A stretch of DNA of 64,000 nt. Source: Chromobacterium subtsugae. Its GTDB lineage: Bacteria; Pseudomonadota; Gammaproteobacteria; Burkholderiales; Chromobacteriaceae. Positions 21,849 through 30,684 of this stretch are shown piece by piece; positions within the stretch are counted from its first letter, which is position 1; the number at the start of each line of letters is the position of its first letter. Location of the stretch: assembly GCF_001676875.1 (NCBI RefSeq), contig NZ_JYKA01000014.1:1-64000 (forward strand). Reading direction: 5' to 3'. Made by a program: the position numbers and the translations under genes. Below the pieces are notes generated by a model. The model was not told the DNA's origin. It made no database searches and saw only the letters and a program-made list of their open reading frames with translations.

Positions 21849-22619
21849 ATGGCGAAACTCACACCAAAGCAGCAGCTGTTCGTACAGGAATACCTGATCG
21901 ACCTGAACGCCACCGCCGCCGCTGCGCGTGCCAAATATTCAGACCCCAACATTGGCCGCCAACTCATAACGAAACATAACGTCATCACCGCAATCGCGGA
22001 AGCTCAGCAAGCCCGCTCCCAGCGCACCGAGATCACCGCCGACATGGTGCTGGATCGCCTCTGGCAAATTGCCACCGCGGATCCGAACGATCTGGTGCAG
22101 TACCGTCGCGACAACTGCCGGCACTGCTGGGGCGCCGGCCACCAGTATCAATGGACTGAGGCTGAATTCGAGCAGGCCCAGCGAGAGGCGAAGGAGAAGG
22201 GCGAGGAAGCGCCGGGCGAGAAGGGCGGCTTCGGATATGTTCCGACGCGCGATCCCAATCCAGCATGCCCGGAATGCGCAGGCGAAGGTCGCGGCAAGAT
22301 ATTCGTCAGCGACACCCGCCGCGTGAAGGGCTCCGCAAGGCTGCTCTATGCCGGCGTGAAGCAGGGCCGGGATGGTCTGGAGCTGAAGATGCACGACCAG
22401 CTGGCCGCGCTGAACAAGGTCGCGGAGCATATCGGTCTGTTCCGTGACGCTGCAGCAATGCGGCGGGCTGAGGAGATGCACAAGGCCGAGCTGGCGGCCA
22501 AGCAGGCCGTGACCGACAAGATTCGCCATGACCTGGGCGATGGCGGGGACGAGAAACCGACGCCAGTTCAAATCGTGGTGGAGGTGAAGGATGCCAGAAA
22601 GCGCAGCGACGATGCCTAG
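21849..22619 (+). CDS. terS: terminase small subunit (256 aa)
   Basis: MAKLTPKQQLFVQEYLIDLN with ATAAAARAKYS is the HTH of the Terminase_2 family. An inserted zinc-finger-like pair of DnaJ-type motifs (CRHCWGAG and CPECAGEG) lies at about residues 83-142, and the C-terminus is a charged helix. TerS binds the packaging-start site and regulates TerL. The end overlaps TerL by 29 nt. Confidence 0.88.
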   Translation: MAKLTPKQQLFVQEYLIDLNATAAAARAKYSDPNIGRQLITKHNVITAIAEAQQARSQRTEITADMVLDRLWQIATADPNDLVQYRRDNCRHCWGAGHQYQWTEAEFEQAQREAKEKGEEAPGEKGGFGYVPTRDPNPACPECAGEGRGKIFVSDTRRVKGSARLLYAGVKQGRDGLELKMHDQLAALNKVAEHIGLFRDAAAMRRAEEMHKAELAAKQAVTDKIRHDLGDGGDEKPTPVQIVVEVKDARKRSDDA

Positions 22620-23889
22620 CCTCAACGTCCCGCAATCCCGATTCCTGGCCATGGATCACAAGTTCCGCGCCTACGTTGCCGGCTTCGGCTCCGGCAAGAC
22701 CTGGGTAGGCTGCGGCGGTCTGATGCAGCACTTCTGGGAATACCCGCTGATCAACGCCGGGTATTTTGCCCCGACTTACGCCCAGATCCGCGACATCTTC
22801 TACCCGACCGTGGAGGAGGTGGCGTTCGACTGGGGCTTGAAGGTCAAAATCAACGAGTCGAACAAGGAAGTCCACGTCTACGAGGGCCGCAAGTACCGCG
22901 GCACGACCATCTGCCGCTCAATGGAGAAGCCCGAGACTATCGTCGGATTCAAGATCGGCAAGGCGCTCTGCGATGAGCTGGACGTGATGAAAGCCGAGAA
23001 GGCGCGCGCGGCCTGGCGGAAGATCATCGCCCGGATGCGCTACAAGGTGGACAACCTCAAGAACGGTGTGGACGTCACCACGACGCCGGAGGGCTTCAAG
23101 TTCGTCTACGAGCAATTCGTGAAGCAGGTCGCCGCCAAGCCGGAGCTGGCAGCGCTGTATGGTTTGATCCAGGCGTCGACCTACGACAACGAGGCCAATC
23201 TCCCCGATGACTATATCGACTCGCTATTCCTGACCTATCCGCCGCAGCTGATTGACGCCTACCTGAAAGGGCAGTTCTGCAATCTGGCAAGCGGCAGCGT
23301 TTACCCCTGTTTCGACCGCAAGCTGAACCACTCCAACGCCGAGATGCAGCCGTATGAACCGCTGCATGTCGGCATGGACTTCAACGTGCTGAAGATGGCC
23401 GCGGTGGTCTATGTGATCCGCGAGGGCAATCCGATTGCAGTTGATGAGTTGGTGGATGTGCGGGACACGCCGGAGATGGCGCGAATGATCGTCGAGCGCT
23501 GGAAGTCGAAAAACCACTCGATCACGGTCTATCCCGATGCCAGTGGCCAGAACACGAGTAGCAAGAGCGCCAGTCAGTCCGACATGACCATCCTGCGGCA
23601 GGCCGGCTTCACGATCAGCGTCGGCTCCGCCAACCCGGCGGTGAAAGACCGCGTGCTGTCGACGAACGCCATGCTGCTGAATGCGAACGGCGAGCGGCGA
23701 CTGAAGGTGAACACGCGCCGCTGTCCAAAATTCACCGAAGGGCTGGAGCAGCAGGCCTATGACGCCAACGGCGAACCGGACAAGAAAAGCGGCGTTGACC
23801 ATGTGAACGACGCCGGGACTTATCCCATCGTCCGCCTCTGGCCTATTGCCAAGCGCACTGCGACGGTGAGCAAACCAACTGGATATTAA
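22591..23889 (+). CDS. terL: terminase large subunit (432 aa)
   Basis: Packaging motor ATPase and nuclease. Walker A is GFGSGKTW (residues 31-38). The C-terminal RNase-H-like nuclease shows the acidic residues in HVGMDFNVLK, VYPDASGQN and VDHVNDAGTYP. GGAGG stands 6 nt before the ATG at 22591, which decides the start despite the overlap with terS. Length is normal for Terminase_6-type phage enzymes. Confidence 0.93.
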   Translation: MPESAATMPSLNVPQSRFLAMDHKFRAYVAGFGSGKTWVGCGGLMQHFWEYPLINAGYFAPTYAQIRDIFYPTVEEVAFDWGLKVKINESNKEVHVYEGRKYRGTTICRSMEKPETIVGFKIGKALCDELDVMKAEKARAAWRKIIARMRYKVDNLKNGVDVTTTPEGFKFVYEQFVKQVAAKPELAALYGLIQASTYDNEANLPDDYIDSLFLTYPPQLIDAYLKGQFCNLASGSVYPCFDRKLNHSNAEMQPYEPLHVGMDFNVLKMAAVVYVIREGNPIAVDELVDVRDTPEMARMIVERWKSKNHSITVYPDASGQNTSSKSASQSDMTILRQAGFTISVGSANPAVKDRVLSTNAMLLNANGERRLKVNTRRCPKFTEGLEQQAYDANGEPDKKSGVDHVNDAGTYPIVRLWPIAKRTATVSKPTGY

Positions 23890-23891
23890 CC

Positions 23892-25250
23892 ATGCCGATC
23901 AACAGCACGCATCCCGATTACGATGCCAACATCGACAAGTGGCAGCGGTGCCGGGACGCCTACGACGGCGAGGACGCGGTCAAGGCCGCAGGCACCAAGT
24001 ACTTGCCGAAGCTGGGTGGCCAGACGGGCGAGGAGTACGAGGCCTATAAGCTGCGCGCCCTGTATTACGAGGCCATGGGCCGTTCGGTTGACGGCTTTGT
24101 AGGTGCCATTGCCAGGAAACCGACGGTCATCGAGCTGCCCGATGGCCTGGCCGCTGTGGGGCAAGATGCTACTGCCGATGGCGTGAACCTGCAGGAGTTC
24201 ATCAAGAGCGTTTGCAGTGAAAACCTGCTCGCTGGCCGGCTTGGCATCTTGGTGGATCACGACGGCGCCCGCGCATACCTGCGTATCTACCGCGCAGAGA
24301 ACATCATCAACTGGGGCGCGAACTGGTTGGTGCTGACTGAGTCGGTTTGTATCGCTGATCCGGCCGACCAGTACAAGCAGAAGGAAGTGGTGCAGTGCCG
24401 CGAACTGATGCTTGATGGCTCGACGTACAGGGCGCGCATCTGGAGGCAGAAAGCTGACGCCACCGGCCGCGGTGAATGGGAGGTAGCCGAGGAGTCGACA
24501 CCGGCCAAGCGTGGCGCAGCGCTCAACAGCATCCCGTTTTTCTGGCTGTCTCCGCAGGGCGGTACGCAAGCCATCAGCAAGCCGCCCTTGCTGGGCCTGG
24601 CGAACGTCGCGCTGTCGCATTACCGCAGCAGCGCCGACCTTGAGCACGGCCGGCACTTTACGGGGCTGCCGACGCTGTGGGTGTCCGGCCTTGAGGATAC
24701 CGATCAGCCGATCATGATCGGGTCGGCGACGTTGCTGAAAGTGCCCAACCCACAAGGCCGCGTCGAGTATGCCGAGTTCCATGGCACCGGCCTGGGCAGC
24801 TTGGAGAGAGCGCTCGAAAGCAAGGAACACATGATGGCGGTGCTTGGCGCCGCCGTGTTTGCTGACCAGCGCCGCGGCGTAGAGGCAGCCGAGACGGCGC
24901 GCATCCGGACTAGTGGCGAGACTTCGCTGCTGATGGGGACGGTAACGGCGACGGAGGGCGTCATCATCGCCGCCCTGCAGTGCGCCGCAGATTGGATGGG
25001 AGTTTCCGGCGACATCAAGGTCACAATCAACCGTGATTTTGTGGATACCCAGCTCGGCCCGCAGCAGCTCCAAGGCCTGGTTCAAGCATATCAGGCCGGC
25101 TCGATGTCCCTCGACACATTCATCTTCAACATGCAACAGGCCGAGATGCTGCCGCCAGATCGCACCATCGATGACGAGAAGGAGCTGATCCGCGCCGCCG
25201 GCGCAATACCACCCATGGTGATGCCAAATGATCGACAGCCTCAGGGATGA
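23892..25250 (+). CDS. portal protein (DUF4055 type, 452 aa)
   Basis: STHPDYDANIDKWQRCRDAY and LKYL-like GTKYLPKLGGQTGEEYEAYK at the start, ALYYEAMGRSVDGFVGAIAR, and LLGLANVALSHYRSSADLEH are hallmarks of the DUF4055 portal family. The protein forms the dodecameric DNA channel at one capsid vertex. Position between TerL and the Mu-F-like gene agrees. Start follows terL by 2 nt. Confidence 0.85.
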   Translation: MPINSTHPDYDANIDKWQRCRDAYDGEDAVKAAGTKYLPKLGGQTGEEYEAYKLRALYYEAMGRSVDGFVGAIARKPTVIELPDGLAAVGQDATADGVNLQEFIKSVCSENLLAGRLGILVDHDGARAYLRIYRAENIINWGANWLVLTESVCIADPADQYKQKEVVQCRELMLDGSTYRARIWRQKADATGRGEWEVAEESTPAKRGAALNSIPFFWLSPQGGTQAISKPPLLGLANVALSHYRSSADLEHGRHFTGLPTLWVSGLEDTDQPIMIGSATLLKVPNPQGRVEYAEFHGTGLGSLERALESKEHMMAVLGAAVFADQRRGVEAAETARIRTSGETSLLMGTVTATEGVIIAALQCAADWMGVSGDIKVTINRDFVDTQLGPQQLQGLVQAYQAGSMSLDTFIFNMQQAEMLPPDRTIDDEKELIRAAGAIPPMVMPNDRQPQG

Positions 25251-26199
25251 CATCCTCGACAACCAGATGGATGTCATCCGCTATGAATCCGAGGCGGCAC
25301 GCGAGCAGCGGGATAGGGTCAAGCAGATCCTCGAGACCATTATCGCCCTGGTCCTGATGCGTAATCCCTGGGCGGTGACGATGCTCTACGCGCGCCAGCG
25401 GCGACTTGAAGCGCTGCTTGGTGACATGGGTAGCAAGGTGCGCGAGGCGTACACCGCGATGGTGGATGAGGCGCTGATCGACTCTGGCGATCTGGCCGAT
25501 ATCCAGACGGCCGCCATGGATCAGGCACTTGGCCGGGCGCTGGGCGATCAGCAGGATGACCGGCGCCGGCGCAAGCCGCCGTTTGACGTGGCCGACCTGA
25601 TGCTTTTCGGCGCGACGCTCAAAACGTGGTACGAGCGCCAGGCTCAGGATTTGCTGTGGCGCGCGCGGCTTGCACTGCAAAACGCCATCGCCAGAAGTAT
25701 GAGCCTTGATGACGTGATCGCGGCGCTGCGCGGGCTCCAGGTGTCGGCCGAGGCAAACGCAGATGCGCTGATCAGGTCGTTTGTCCAAGAGGTGGCGGCA
25801 TCCTCGGCGATGGCGGTTTACCGCAGCAACGCCGATACCATCAACGGCCTAGTACAAGTCAGCGTGATGGACAGCAGAACGACAGCCATCTGCCGGCGCT
25901 ACAACGGCGCCACCTGGGATCTGGACGGCGCGCCAATCCTGGGCAACCAACTGCCTTTCGATGGTGGCACGCCGCGGCACTGGGGCTGCAGGTCCATCAT
26001 CCTGCCGCTGGTGAATGGCGAGATGCCATCGGATATCACTTTCGAAGATTGGCTCAACAGCAGGCCCGAAGCCCGGCAGCGCGACATCATGCGCGGCCGA
26101 TACGGCATGTGGCGGCGCGGCGCGCTCACTCCGGCCGATGCGCTGGACCAGCGAGGCAATCCGATTACTCTCGACGAAATGAGGAGCCGATATGGCTAA
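25228..26199 (+). CDS. Mu F-like minor head / morphogenesis protein (323 aa)
   Basis: A helical N-terminal two-thirds precedes the conserved C-terminal block VSVMDSRTTAICRRYNGATW and FDGGTPRHWGCRSIILPLV, which marks the Mu gpF/SPP1 gp7 family with its Cys and His residues. It is usually packaged at low copy near the portal. The gene overlaps the portal gene by 23 nt. Confidence 0.85.
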   Translation: MIDSLRDDILDNQMDVIRYESEAAREQRDRVKQILETIIALVLMRNPWAVTMLYARQRRLEALLGDMGSKVREAYTAMVDEALIDSGDLADIQTAAMDQALGRALGDQQDDRRRRKPPFDVADLMLFGATLKTWYERQAQDLLWRARLALQNAIARSMSLDDVIAALRGLQVSAEANADALIRSFVQEVAASSAMAVYRSNADTINGLVQVSVMDSRTTAICRRYNGATWDLDGAPILGNQLPFDGGTPRHWGCRSIILPLVNGEMPSDITFEDWLNSRPEARQRDIMRGRYGMWRRGALTPADALDQRGNPITLDEMRSRYG

Positions 26200-26452
26200 G
26201 TACAGGCTGAAATCAGCCATTGTCGATGCGGTGCAATGGAATGCCGCCGGCGACCACCCGGCTGTGCGCAATCCGCTTGCCCACGAAATCAAGCACGTCT
26301 ACGCCCTGCGCAATATGGCCGGTCGCGGGCTGCTGCAAACCCACGGCGGCGCCGTGGTGGTGAACCCTGGCGACTTTGTCGTCACCGACGAGCGGGGCGT
26401 CTCTGCCATCCCTGCAGCTGTGTTCAGCGCCAGATACGAGCCGGCCGCGTAA
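26192..26452 (+). CDS. small phage head-region protein (86 aa)
   Basis: MAKYRLKSAIVDAVQWNAAG and LQTHGGAVVVNPGDFVVTDE read as the small beta-barrel protein often found in prophages beside structural genes (PGDF/V followed by the E-R-G turn). It overlaps the preceding gene by 8 nt. Role unknown. Confidence 0.65.
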   Translation: MAKYRLKSAIVDAVQWNAAGDHPAVRNPLAHEIKHVYALRNMAGRGLLQTHGGAVVVNPGDFVVTDERGVSAIPAAVFSARYEPAA

Positions 26453-26471
26453 CAACCCATTGCTTTAATCA

Positions 26472-26502
26472 CAAGCCTCATCCGGTGGATGGGGCTTTTT
26501 CT
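26472..26502 (+). terminator. terminator before scaffold gene
   Basis: AAGCCTCATCC-ggt-GGATGGGGCTT stem with T5CT4 following. Late phage transcription presumably passes it under Q antitermination. Confidence 0.7.
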
Positions 26503-26525
26503 TTTCTGACCTGGGAGGTCAACAC

Positions 26526-27263
26526 ATGAGTCTCAAAGCCCGCATCAAATCCCTGTCCGAAGTGCCGGAGGCACTACATGGCTTTTACACCGAGCAGAAC
26601 GGCGAGTTCGTCTTGTCGGTGGAAGGCATGGTGGGCAAGGACAAGCTGGATGAATTCCGCGACAACAACGTCAATCTGCGGCGCCAGCTGGAAGAGCAGG
26701 CTGCCAAGTTCAAGGATATCGACCCGGAGAAGTATCGCGAGCTGACGGAGCAAGCCCAGAAGGTGCGCGACAAGCAGCTGATCGACGCGGGCCAGTTCGA
26801 GCAGCTGCTGTCCGAGCGTACGGCCGCCATGAAGGCCGACTTCGACAAGCAGATCAAGGTCGCCGGCGACGAAAAGGCCAAGCTCTCGGGCCAGCTGGAA
26901 GGCTTGCTGATCGACAACGCCATCCGCGATGCGGCTACGAAGACCGGCGTGCGTTCGACTGCCGTCGACGACGTACTGCTGCGCGGCCGTGCAATGTTCC
27001 GCCTGGTGGAAGGCAAAGCCACTGCCATGAACGGCGATGCTCCGCAGTTCGGCAAGGACGGCTCGCCGCTGGGCATTGCCGAATGGGTCTCCGGCCTGAC
27101 CGAGTCCGCGCCCCACCTGTTCGAGCCGTCGAGCGGCACCGGCGCGCCGAAGGCCGGCAGCCAGACCATCAACGTTGGCGCCGGCAAAGTGGCCCGAAAC
27201 GACTCGGCCGGTTTCCTAGCCAACCTCGACGCCATCGCCTCCGGCAAGACCAAGGTCGTTTGA
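26526..27263 (+). CDS. scaffolding-like coiled-coil protein (245 aa)
   Basis: Residues 30-130 are a long charged coiled coil (NLRRQLEEQAAKFKDIDPEK through KADFDKQIKVAGDEKAKLSG), followed by IRDAATKTGVRSTAVDDVLL and a Gly/Ala/Ser-rich tail. Position directly before the coat gene and the coiled-coil content fit a capsid scaffold. No protease domain is present. Family by context. Confidence 0.7.
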   Translation: MSLKARIKSLSEVPEALHGFYTEQNGEFVLSVEGMVGKDKLDEFRDNNVNLRRQLEEQAAKFKDIDPEKYRELTEQAQKVRDKQLIDAGQFEQLLSERTAAMKADFDKQIKVAGDEKAKLSGQLEGLLIDNAIRDAATKTGVRSTAVDDVLLRGRAMFRLVEGKATAMNGDAPQFGKDGSPLGIAEWVSGLTESAPHLFEPSSGTGAPKAGSQTINVGAGKVARNDSAGFLANLDAIASGKTKVV

Positions 27264-27281
27264 CCAATCCACAAACCATCC

Positions 27282-27308
27282 AAGCCCGCCAATCGGCGGG
27301 CTTTTTCT
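27282..27308 (+). terminator. terminator between scaffold and coat genes
   Basis: AGCCCGCC-aatc-GGCGGGCT and TTTTTCTTTT. Typical spacing device that lets coat levels differ from scaffold. Confidence 0.78.
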
Positions 27309-27372
27309 TTTGCGCAAACCGCGCAGATCGAATGCCAGCGGGGCTGGCAGTCCATAACCGCTGGAGTAATCA

Positions 27373-28536
27373 ATGCCGAACAATTTGCAGGGACTCGTCC
27401 CGACCATTTTTGCCCAGGGCCTGAAGGCGCTGCGCTCCAACTGCGTGATGCCGTCGCTGGTGAACAGCGACTTCGGCACCGAAGTGAAGGAGAAGGGTGA
27501 CACCATCCAAGTGCCGGTGCCGTCCATGGTTCCGGTGCAGGACGTCGTGCCGGGCCCGGTGGCGCCCGATCCGCAAGGCATCTCGCCGGGTAAGGTCAGC
27601 ATTCCGCTGAACAACTGGAAGGAAGCGCCGTTCTACCTGACCGAGAAAGAGCTGGCGCAGATCGTCGATGGCGTCGTGCCGATCCAGTTGTCCGGCGCCA
27701 TCGAATCGCTGGCCACCACGATCAACGCCTCGATCCTGAACTGCTACAAGGGCGTTTATGGCTTCGTTGGCACGCCGGGCACGACCCCGTTTGCCGCCGA
27801 CCTGTCCGCCTCGACCCAGGCGCGAAAGGTGCTGGGTATCCAGAAGGCTCCGACGCAAAACCGCCGCATCGTGCTGTCGCCGGATGGCGAAGCGAATGCG
27901 CTGGGCCTGCCGCAGTTCACCAACGCCATGGCGGCAGCCGACGATGGCGTGATCCGCGAAGGCATCATCGGTCGCAAGCTAGGCTTCGATTGGGCGATGG
28001 ATCAGCAGATCCCGACCCACAACGCCGGCTCGATCACCGGCACGGTGACCGTTAGCGGCGCGCAGGCCGTGGCCAATGGCTCGATGGATGGCGGTGCGAC
28101 CGGCGTTATCACGCTGGCGACCGCTGCAGGCGCAGCCATCAATCTGGTACAGGGCGACATCCTGACTTACGCGGGCGACAAGCAGACCTATGTCGTCTTG
28201 GCGCCGGTGTCCGCCGGCGGCTCGTCCACCGTCACGGTGAACACTGCCCCGGCGCTGCGCGTGCCGAAAAACGGCGGCGAGGTCGTGCAAGTGGCCGCGC
28301 CCCACGTTGTGAACCTGGCGTTCCATCGCGATGCCTTCGCGTTCGCCTCCCGTCAGCTGGGCAATCAGTCTCTGACTAAGGAAGCGGATGACACCTTCCA
28401 GGTGGCTGACCCGGTGTCCGGCCTGACGCTGCGCCTCTCCTATCGCGAAGAGTTCCATCGCACCCGCCTGGCGTTCGATTCGCTGTGGGGCGTTGGCTTG
28501 GTCCGCCCTGAACTGGGCGTTCGCATCGCAGGTTAA
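27373..28536 (+). CDS. major capsid protein, P22 coat-like (387 aa)
   Basis: LVPTIFAQGLKALRSNCVMP near the start and KGDTIQVPVPSMVPVQDVVP follow the P22 gp5-type coat family. A central insertion (ITGTVTVSGAQAVANGSMDG to VNTAPALRVPKNG) is likely the surface I-domain, and the end (LSYREEFHRTRLAFDSLWGV) matches the family C-terminus. HK97-fold shell protein. It is uncommon but known for P22-type coats to go with lambda-type tails. Confidence 0.85.
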   Translation: MPNNLQGLVPTIFAQGLKALRSNCVMPSLVNSDFGTEVKEKGDTIQVPVPSMVPVQDVVPGPVAPDPQGISPGKVSIPLNNWKEAPFYLTEKELAQIVDGVVPIQLSGAIESLATTINASILNCYKGVYGFVGTPGTTPFAADLSASTQARKVLGIQKAPTQNRRIVLSPDGEANALGLPQFTNAMAAADDGVIREGIIGRKLGFDWAMDQQIPTHNAGSITGTVTVSGAQAVANGSMDGGATGVITLATAAGAAINLVQGDILTYAGDKQTYVVLAPVSAGGSSTVTVNTAPALRVPKNGGEVVQVAAPHVVNLAFHRDAFAFASRQLGNQSLTKEADDTFQVADPVSGLTLRLSYREEFHRTRLAFDSLWGVGLVRPELGVRIAG

Positions 28537-28542
28537 ACAATC

Positions 28543-28563
28543 GGCGAGGGGAAACCCTCGCCA
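28543..28563 (+). terminator. hairpin after coat gene
   Basis: GGCGAGGG-gaaa-CCCTCGCC, a stable tetraloop stem followed only by ATTTCC. May be an mRNA-stabilising or weak terminating element. Confidence 0.45.
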
Positions 28564-28583
28564 TTTCCACTTCAGGAGAAAGT

Positions 28584-28805
28584 ATGGATCCGCTCGTTAT
28601 CGGCACCGCGCCGACCTATGACTACTCGCAGTCGACCATTCAGGTCGTCAATACCGACATCGACGCCGGCTTCGTGGTGATCAACAAGGAAGACTTCGAT
28701 CCGAAGCTGCATAAGCTGTACAGCGAAAAGGCCAAGCCGAAGAAGAAGGCCGATGATGCGGACGGCCAGTCGCAAGGTGGTGACGGCGATGGCGCCCCCG
28801 CTTGA
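28584..28805 (+). CDS. small head-region protein (73 aa)
   Basis: MDPLVIGTAPTYDYSQSTIQ then ADAIDAGFVVINKE-like beta strands end in a Lys/Asp/Gly-rich tail (KPKKKADDADGQSQGGDGDG). Possibly a capsid decoration or linker peptide. Aggregated acidic-basic tail is unusual. GGAGAA precedes the ATG. Confidence 0.55.
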   Translation: MDPLVIGTAPTYDYSQSTIQVVNTDIDAGFVVINKEDFDPKLHKLYSEKAKPKKKADDADGQSQGGDGDGAPA

Positions 28806-29280
28806 TACGACTGTCGGCGGCCCGACATCCAATAGCTACTGCGATGTCGTCTATGCGGATGCCTTCTGGCAGACCAGGCTCTACGCAGATGCTTGGACGG
28901 GAGCAACAGCAGACCAGAAAGCAGCGGCGCTGGTGATGGCGACTCGGCTACTGGATGAGTTGCCCTGGAAGGGGCAGCGCATCCGAATCGGCCAGTCGCT
29001 GCGCTGGCCGCGCGCGGGGATGTTTGACCGCGACGGCATCTACATCCTTCAGAACCAGATGCCGCGAGTGCTGCTGGATTGCACTGCGGAGCTGGCCGGC
29101 ATGCTGCTGAAGGAAGACCGCACCGAGGACGAGGGCGCGCTCGGGCTGTCCATGGTGCGCATCGGCTCGCTGCAGGTGAATTACCGGCCGGGGCGAATCC
29201 AGCGCGAGCTGCCGGACATCATCATGAACAAGATCAGCCACTGGCTGAGCGGGTTCGGCTCGAAACTGGTGAGGTGCTGA
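28789..29280 (+). CDS. DnaT-like head-tail connector protein (163 aa)
   Basis: SNSYCDVVYADAFWQTRLYA, ATRLLDELPWKGQRIRIGQS and LRWPRAGMFDRDG match the DnaT_2-type head completion proteins of siphophages. It probably extends the portal as an adaptor ring. ATG 28789 gives the family-like start; it overlaps the preceding gene by 17 nt. Confidence 0.72.
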   Translation: MAPPLDTTVGGPTSNSYCDVVYADAFWQTRLYADAWTGATADQKAAALVMATRLLDELPWKGQRIRIGQSLRWPRAGMFDRDGIYILQNQMPRVLLDCTAELAGMLLKEDRTEDEGALGLSMVRIGSLQVNYRPGRIQRELPDIIMNKISHWLSGFGSKLVRC

Positions 29281-29281
29281 C

Positions 29282-29644
29282 ATGTCGCTTGGACAGAGAA
29301 TGGCCAAGATCGCATTCGATCAGATTGAGAGGTATGGCGCGTCAATTACGATAAGTCATGCTGTTGGTTCTGGCCAGTTTGATCCCGTTTCGAGGCGCGC
29401 CACCCCTGCCGTAGTTAAGCATTCGGGCAAGGGCGTATCGCAAAAAGTCGGAGCCGGAGAGGTGAACGGCACATCTATTCAGGCCGGAGACCGGCGGCTG
29501 ATTGTGGCGGCCATGGCCGTGCCATTTGTGCCCGCGCCAAATGACTCAGTAGTGGCAGACGGCGCAATCTGGAATGTCTCCCATGTCGCAACGGAGTCTG
29601 CTCAAGGCGTGGCCATTACTCATGAATTGCTGATTCGCAAGTGA
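29282..29644 (+). CDS. head closure / stopper-like protein (120 aa)
   Basis: RMAKIAFDQIERYGASITIS followed by a beta-rich region (AGDRRLIVAAMAVPFVPAPN and GAIWNVSHVATESAQGVAIT) is the pattern of neck stopper proteins between adaptor and tail completion genes. Identification is by position and general fold impression. Confidence 0.6.
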   Translation: MSLGQRMAKIAFDQIERYGASITISHAVGSGQFDPVSRRATPAVVKHSGKGVSQKVGAGEVNGTSIQAGDRRLIVAAMAVPFVPAPNDSVVADGAIWNVSHVATESAQGVAITHELLIRK

Positions 29645-29656
29645 GCAACTGCGCAA

Positions 29657-30265
29657 ATGAGCATTTCCTTTCAAGCCCAGGTCCGGGCGATGGTGGACTA
29701 CCAACGCCTGCGTATGGAGAACGTCGCGAAGGTCGCGATTGTCGAGCTGGTCGACGAGGTGCTGCAGGGTGCGGCGACGCCAATCGACACCGGCCAGTTC
29801 ATGGCCAACATGCGCGCCAGCCTGAATGCGCCCGACACAACATGGACCATGGACACCGACACGGACGGCGTGCCAACCGCGATGCGGATCCGCGCCGTGG
29901 TAGACGAGCTGAAGCTGGGCGACGTGTTCTATCTGACCAACTCAGCGCCGTATGGCCCGATTCTGGAGTACGGGCTGTATCGCCTGCTGAAGGGTTTCGA
30001 CCGGCAGACGGAGAGGACCGTGAACGGCTACTCAACACAGGCGCCGCAGGGCATGTTCCGCGTGTCGTGCGCTAAGTGGAAGGGCTTCGTCTTCGATGCC
30101 ATCGACAAAACCATGAATCTGACAGAGGCGGCCAGCTACAACGCGCCCAGCCTCGCCAGCAGGCTCACCAATACTAGCATCGGCCGGTCCGCCTATATCG
30201 CCGACTATGGCAGGCTCCATGAACCGCGCATTCTGCAGAACCAGATCAACCGGAGCAACAAATGA
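29657..30265 (+). CDS. tail completion / neck protein (HK97 gp10-like, 202 aa)
   Basis: IDTGQFMANMRASLNAPDTT and YLTNSAPYGPILEYGLYRLL contain the conserved G-x-hydrophobic / YG--LEYG motif of gp10-like neck proteins. The C-terminal 80 residues with YIADYGRLHEPRILQNQINR exceed the usual family length. It overlaps the next gene by 4 nt. Confidence 0.68.
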   Translation: MSISFQAQVRAMVDYQRLRMENVAKVAIVELVDEVLQGAATPIDTGQFMANMRASLNAPDTTWTMDTDTDGVPTAMRIRAVVDELKLGDVFYLTNSAPYGPILEYGLYRLLKGFDRQTERTVNGYSTQAPQGMFRVSCAKWKGFVFDAIDKTMNLTEAASYNAPSLASRLTNTSIGRSAYIADYGRLHEPRILQNQINRSNK

Positions 30266-30669
30266 CCCCATCCGACATGGAGGCGGCGCTGTGCGCGCAC
30301 CTGGCACAGCTCGTCGCATACCCCATCGCCTGGGAAGACGTGACGTTTGCTCCGGATCTGGCGCAGCCATACCTGCGGGTGGACAACCTGCCGGCGGGAA
30401 GCGTTGCCGCCGGCATCGGCGAGAACGCGATGAACCGCGCTGCCGGCATCTTTCAGGTGATGGCGTGCACGCCGACAGGCGAGGGCACCGGCCAGGCCGG
30501 GCAGATGGCTGACCAGGTGGAGGCACTGTTTCGACGCGGGCTGGTGCTGCCGGCTGCCGACGGCTTCGTCCGGGTCGACAAGCCGCCCAGCCGCGGTCGA
30601 GCGATCCACACCGACACATGGTCATACCTGCCGATCAGCATCAGCTACTACGGCTACTGCAATCCATAA
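30262..30669 (+). CDS. tail terminator-like protein (DUF4128 type, 135 aa)
   Basis: MEAALCAHLAQLVAYPIAWE, PYLRVDNLPAGSVAAGIGEN and the closing YLPISISYYG follow the small alpha/beta tail terminator proteins that cap the tail tube (lambda gpU role). It sits directly before the tube gene, as expected. Confidence 0.72.
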   Translation: MTPSDMEAALCAHLAQLVAYPIAWEDVTFAPDLAQPYLRVDNLPAGSVAAGIGENAMNRAAGIFQVMACTPTGEGTGQAGQMADQVEALFRRGLVLPAADGFVRVDKPPSRGRAIHTDTWSYLPISISYYGYCNP

Positions 30670-30684
30670 CCACACGAGGCCACT

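Noticed and set aside
23886-25277. A 463-codon minus-strand frame opposite the portal gene
   Set aside because: Portal protein motifs on the plus strand are clear; no ribosome-binding site supports the minus frame.
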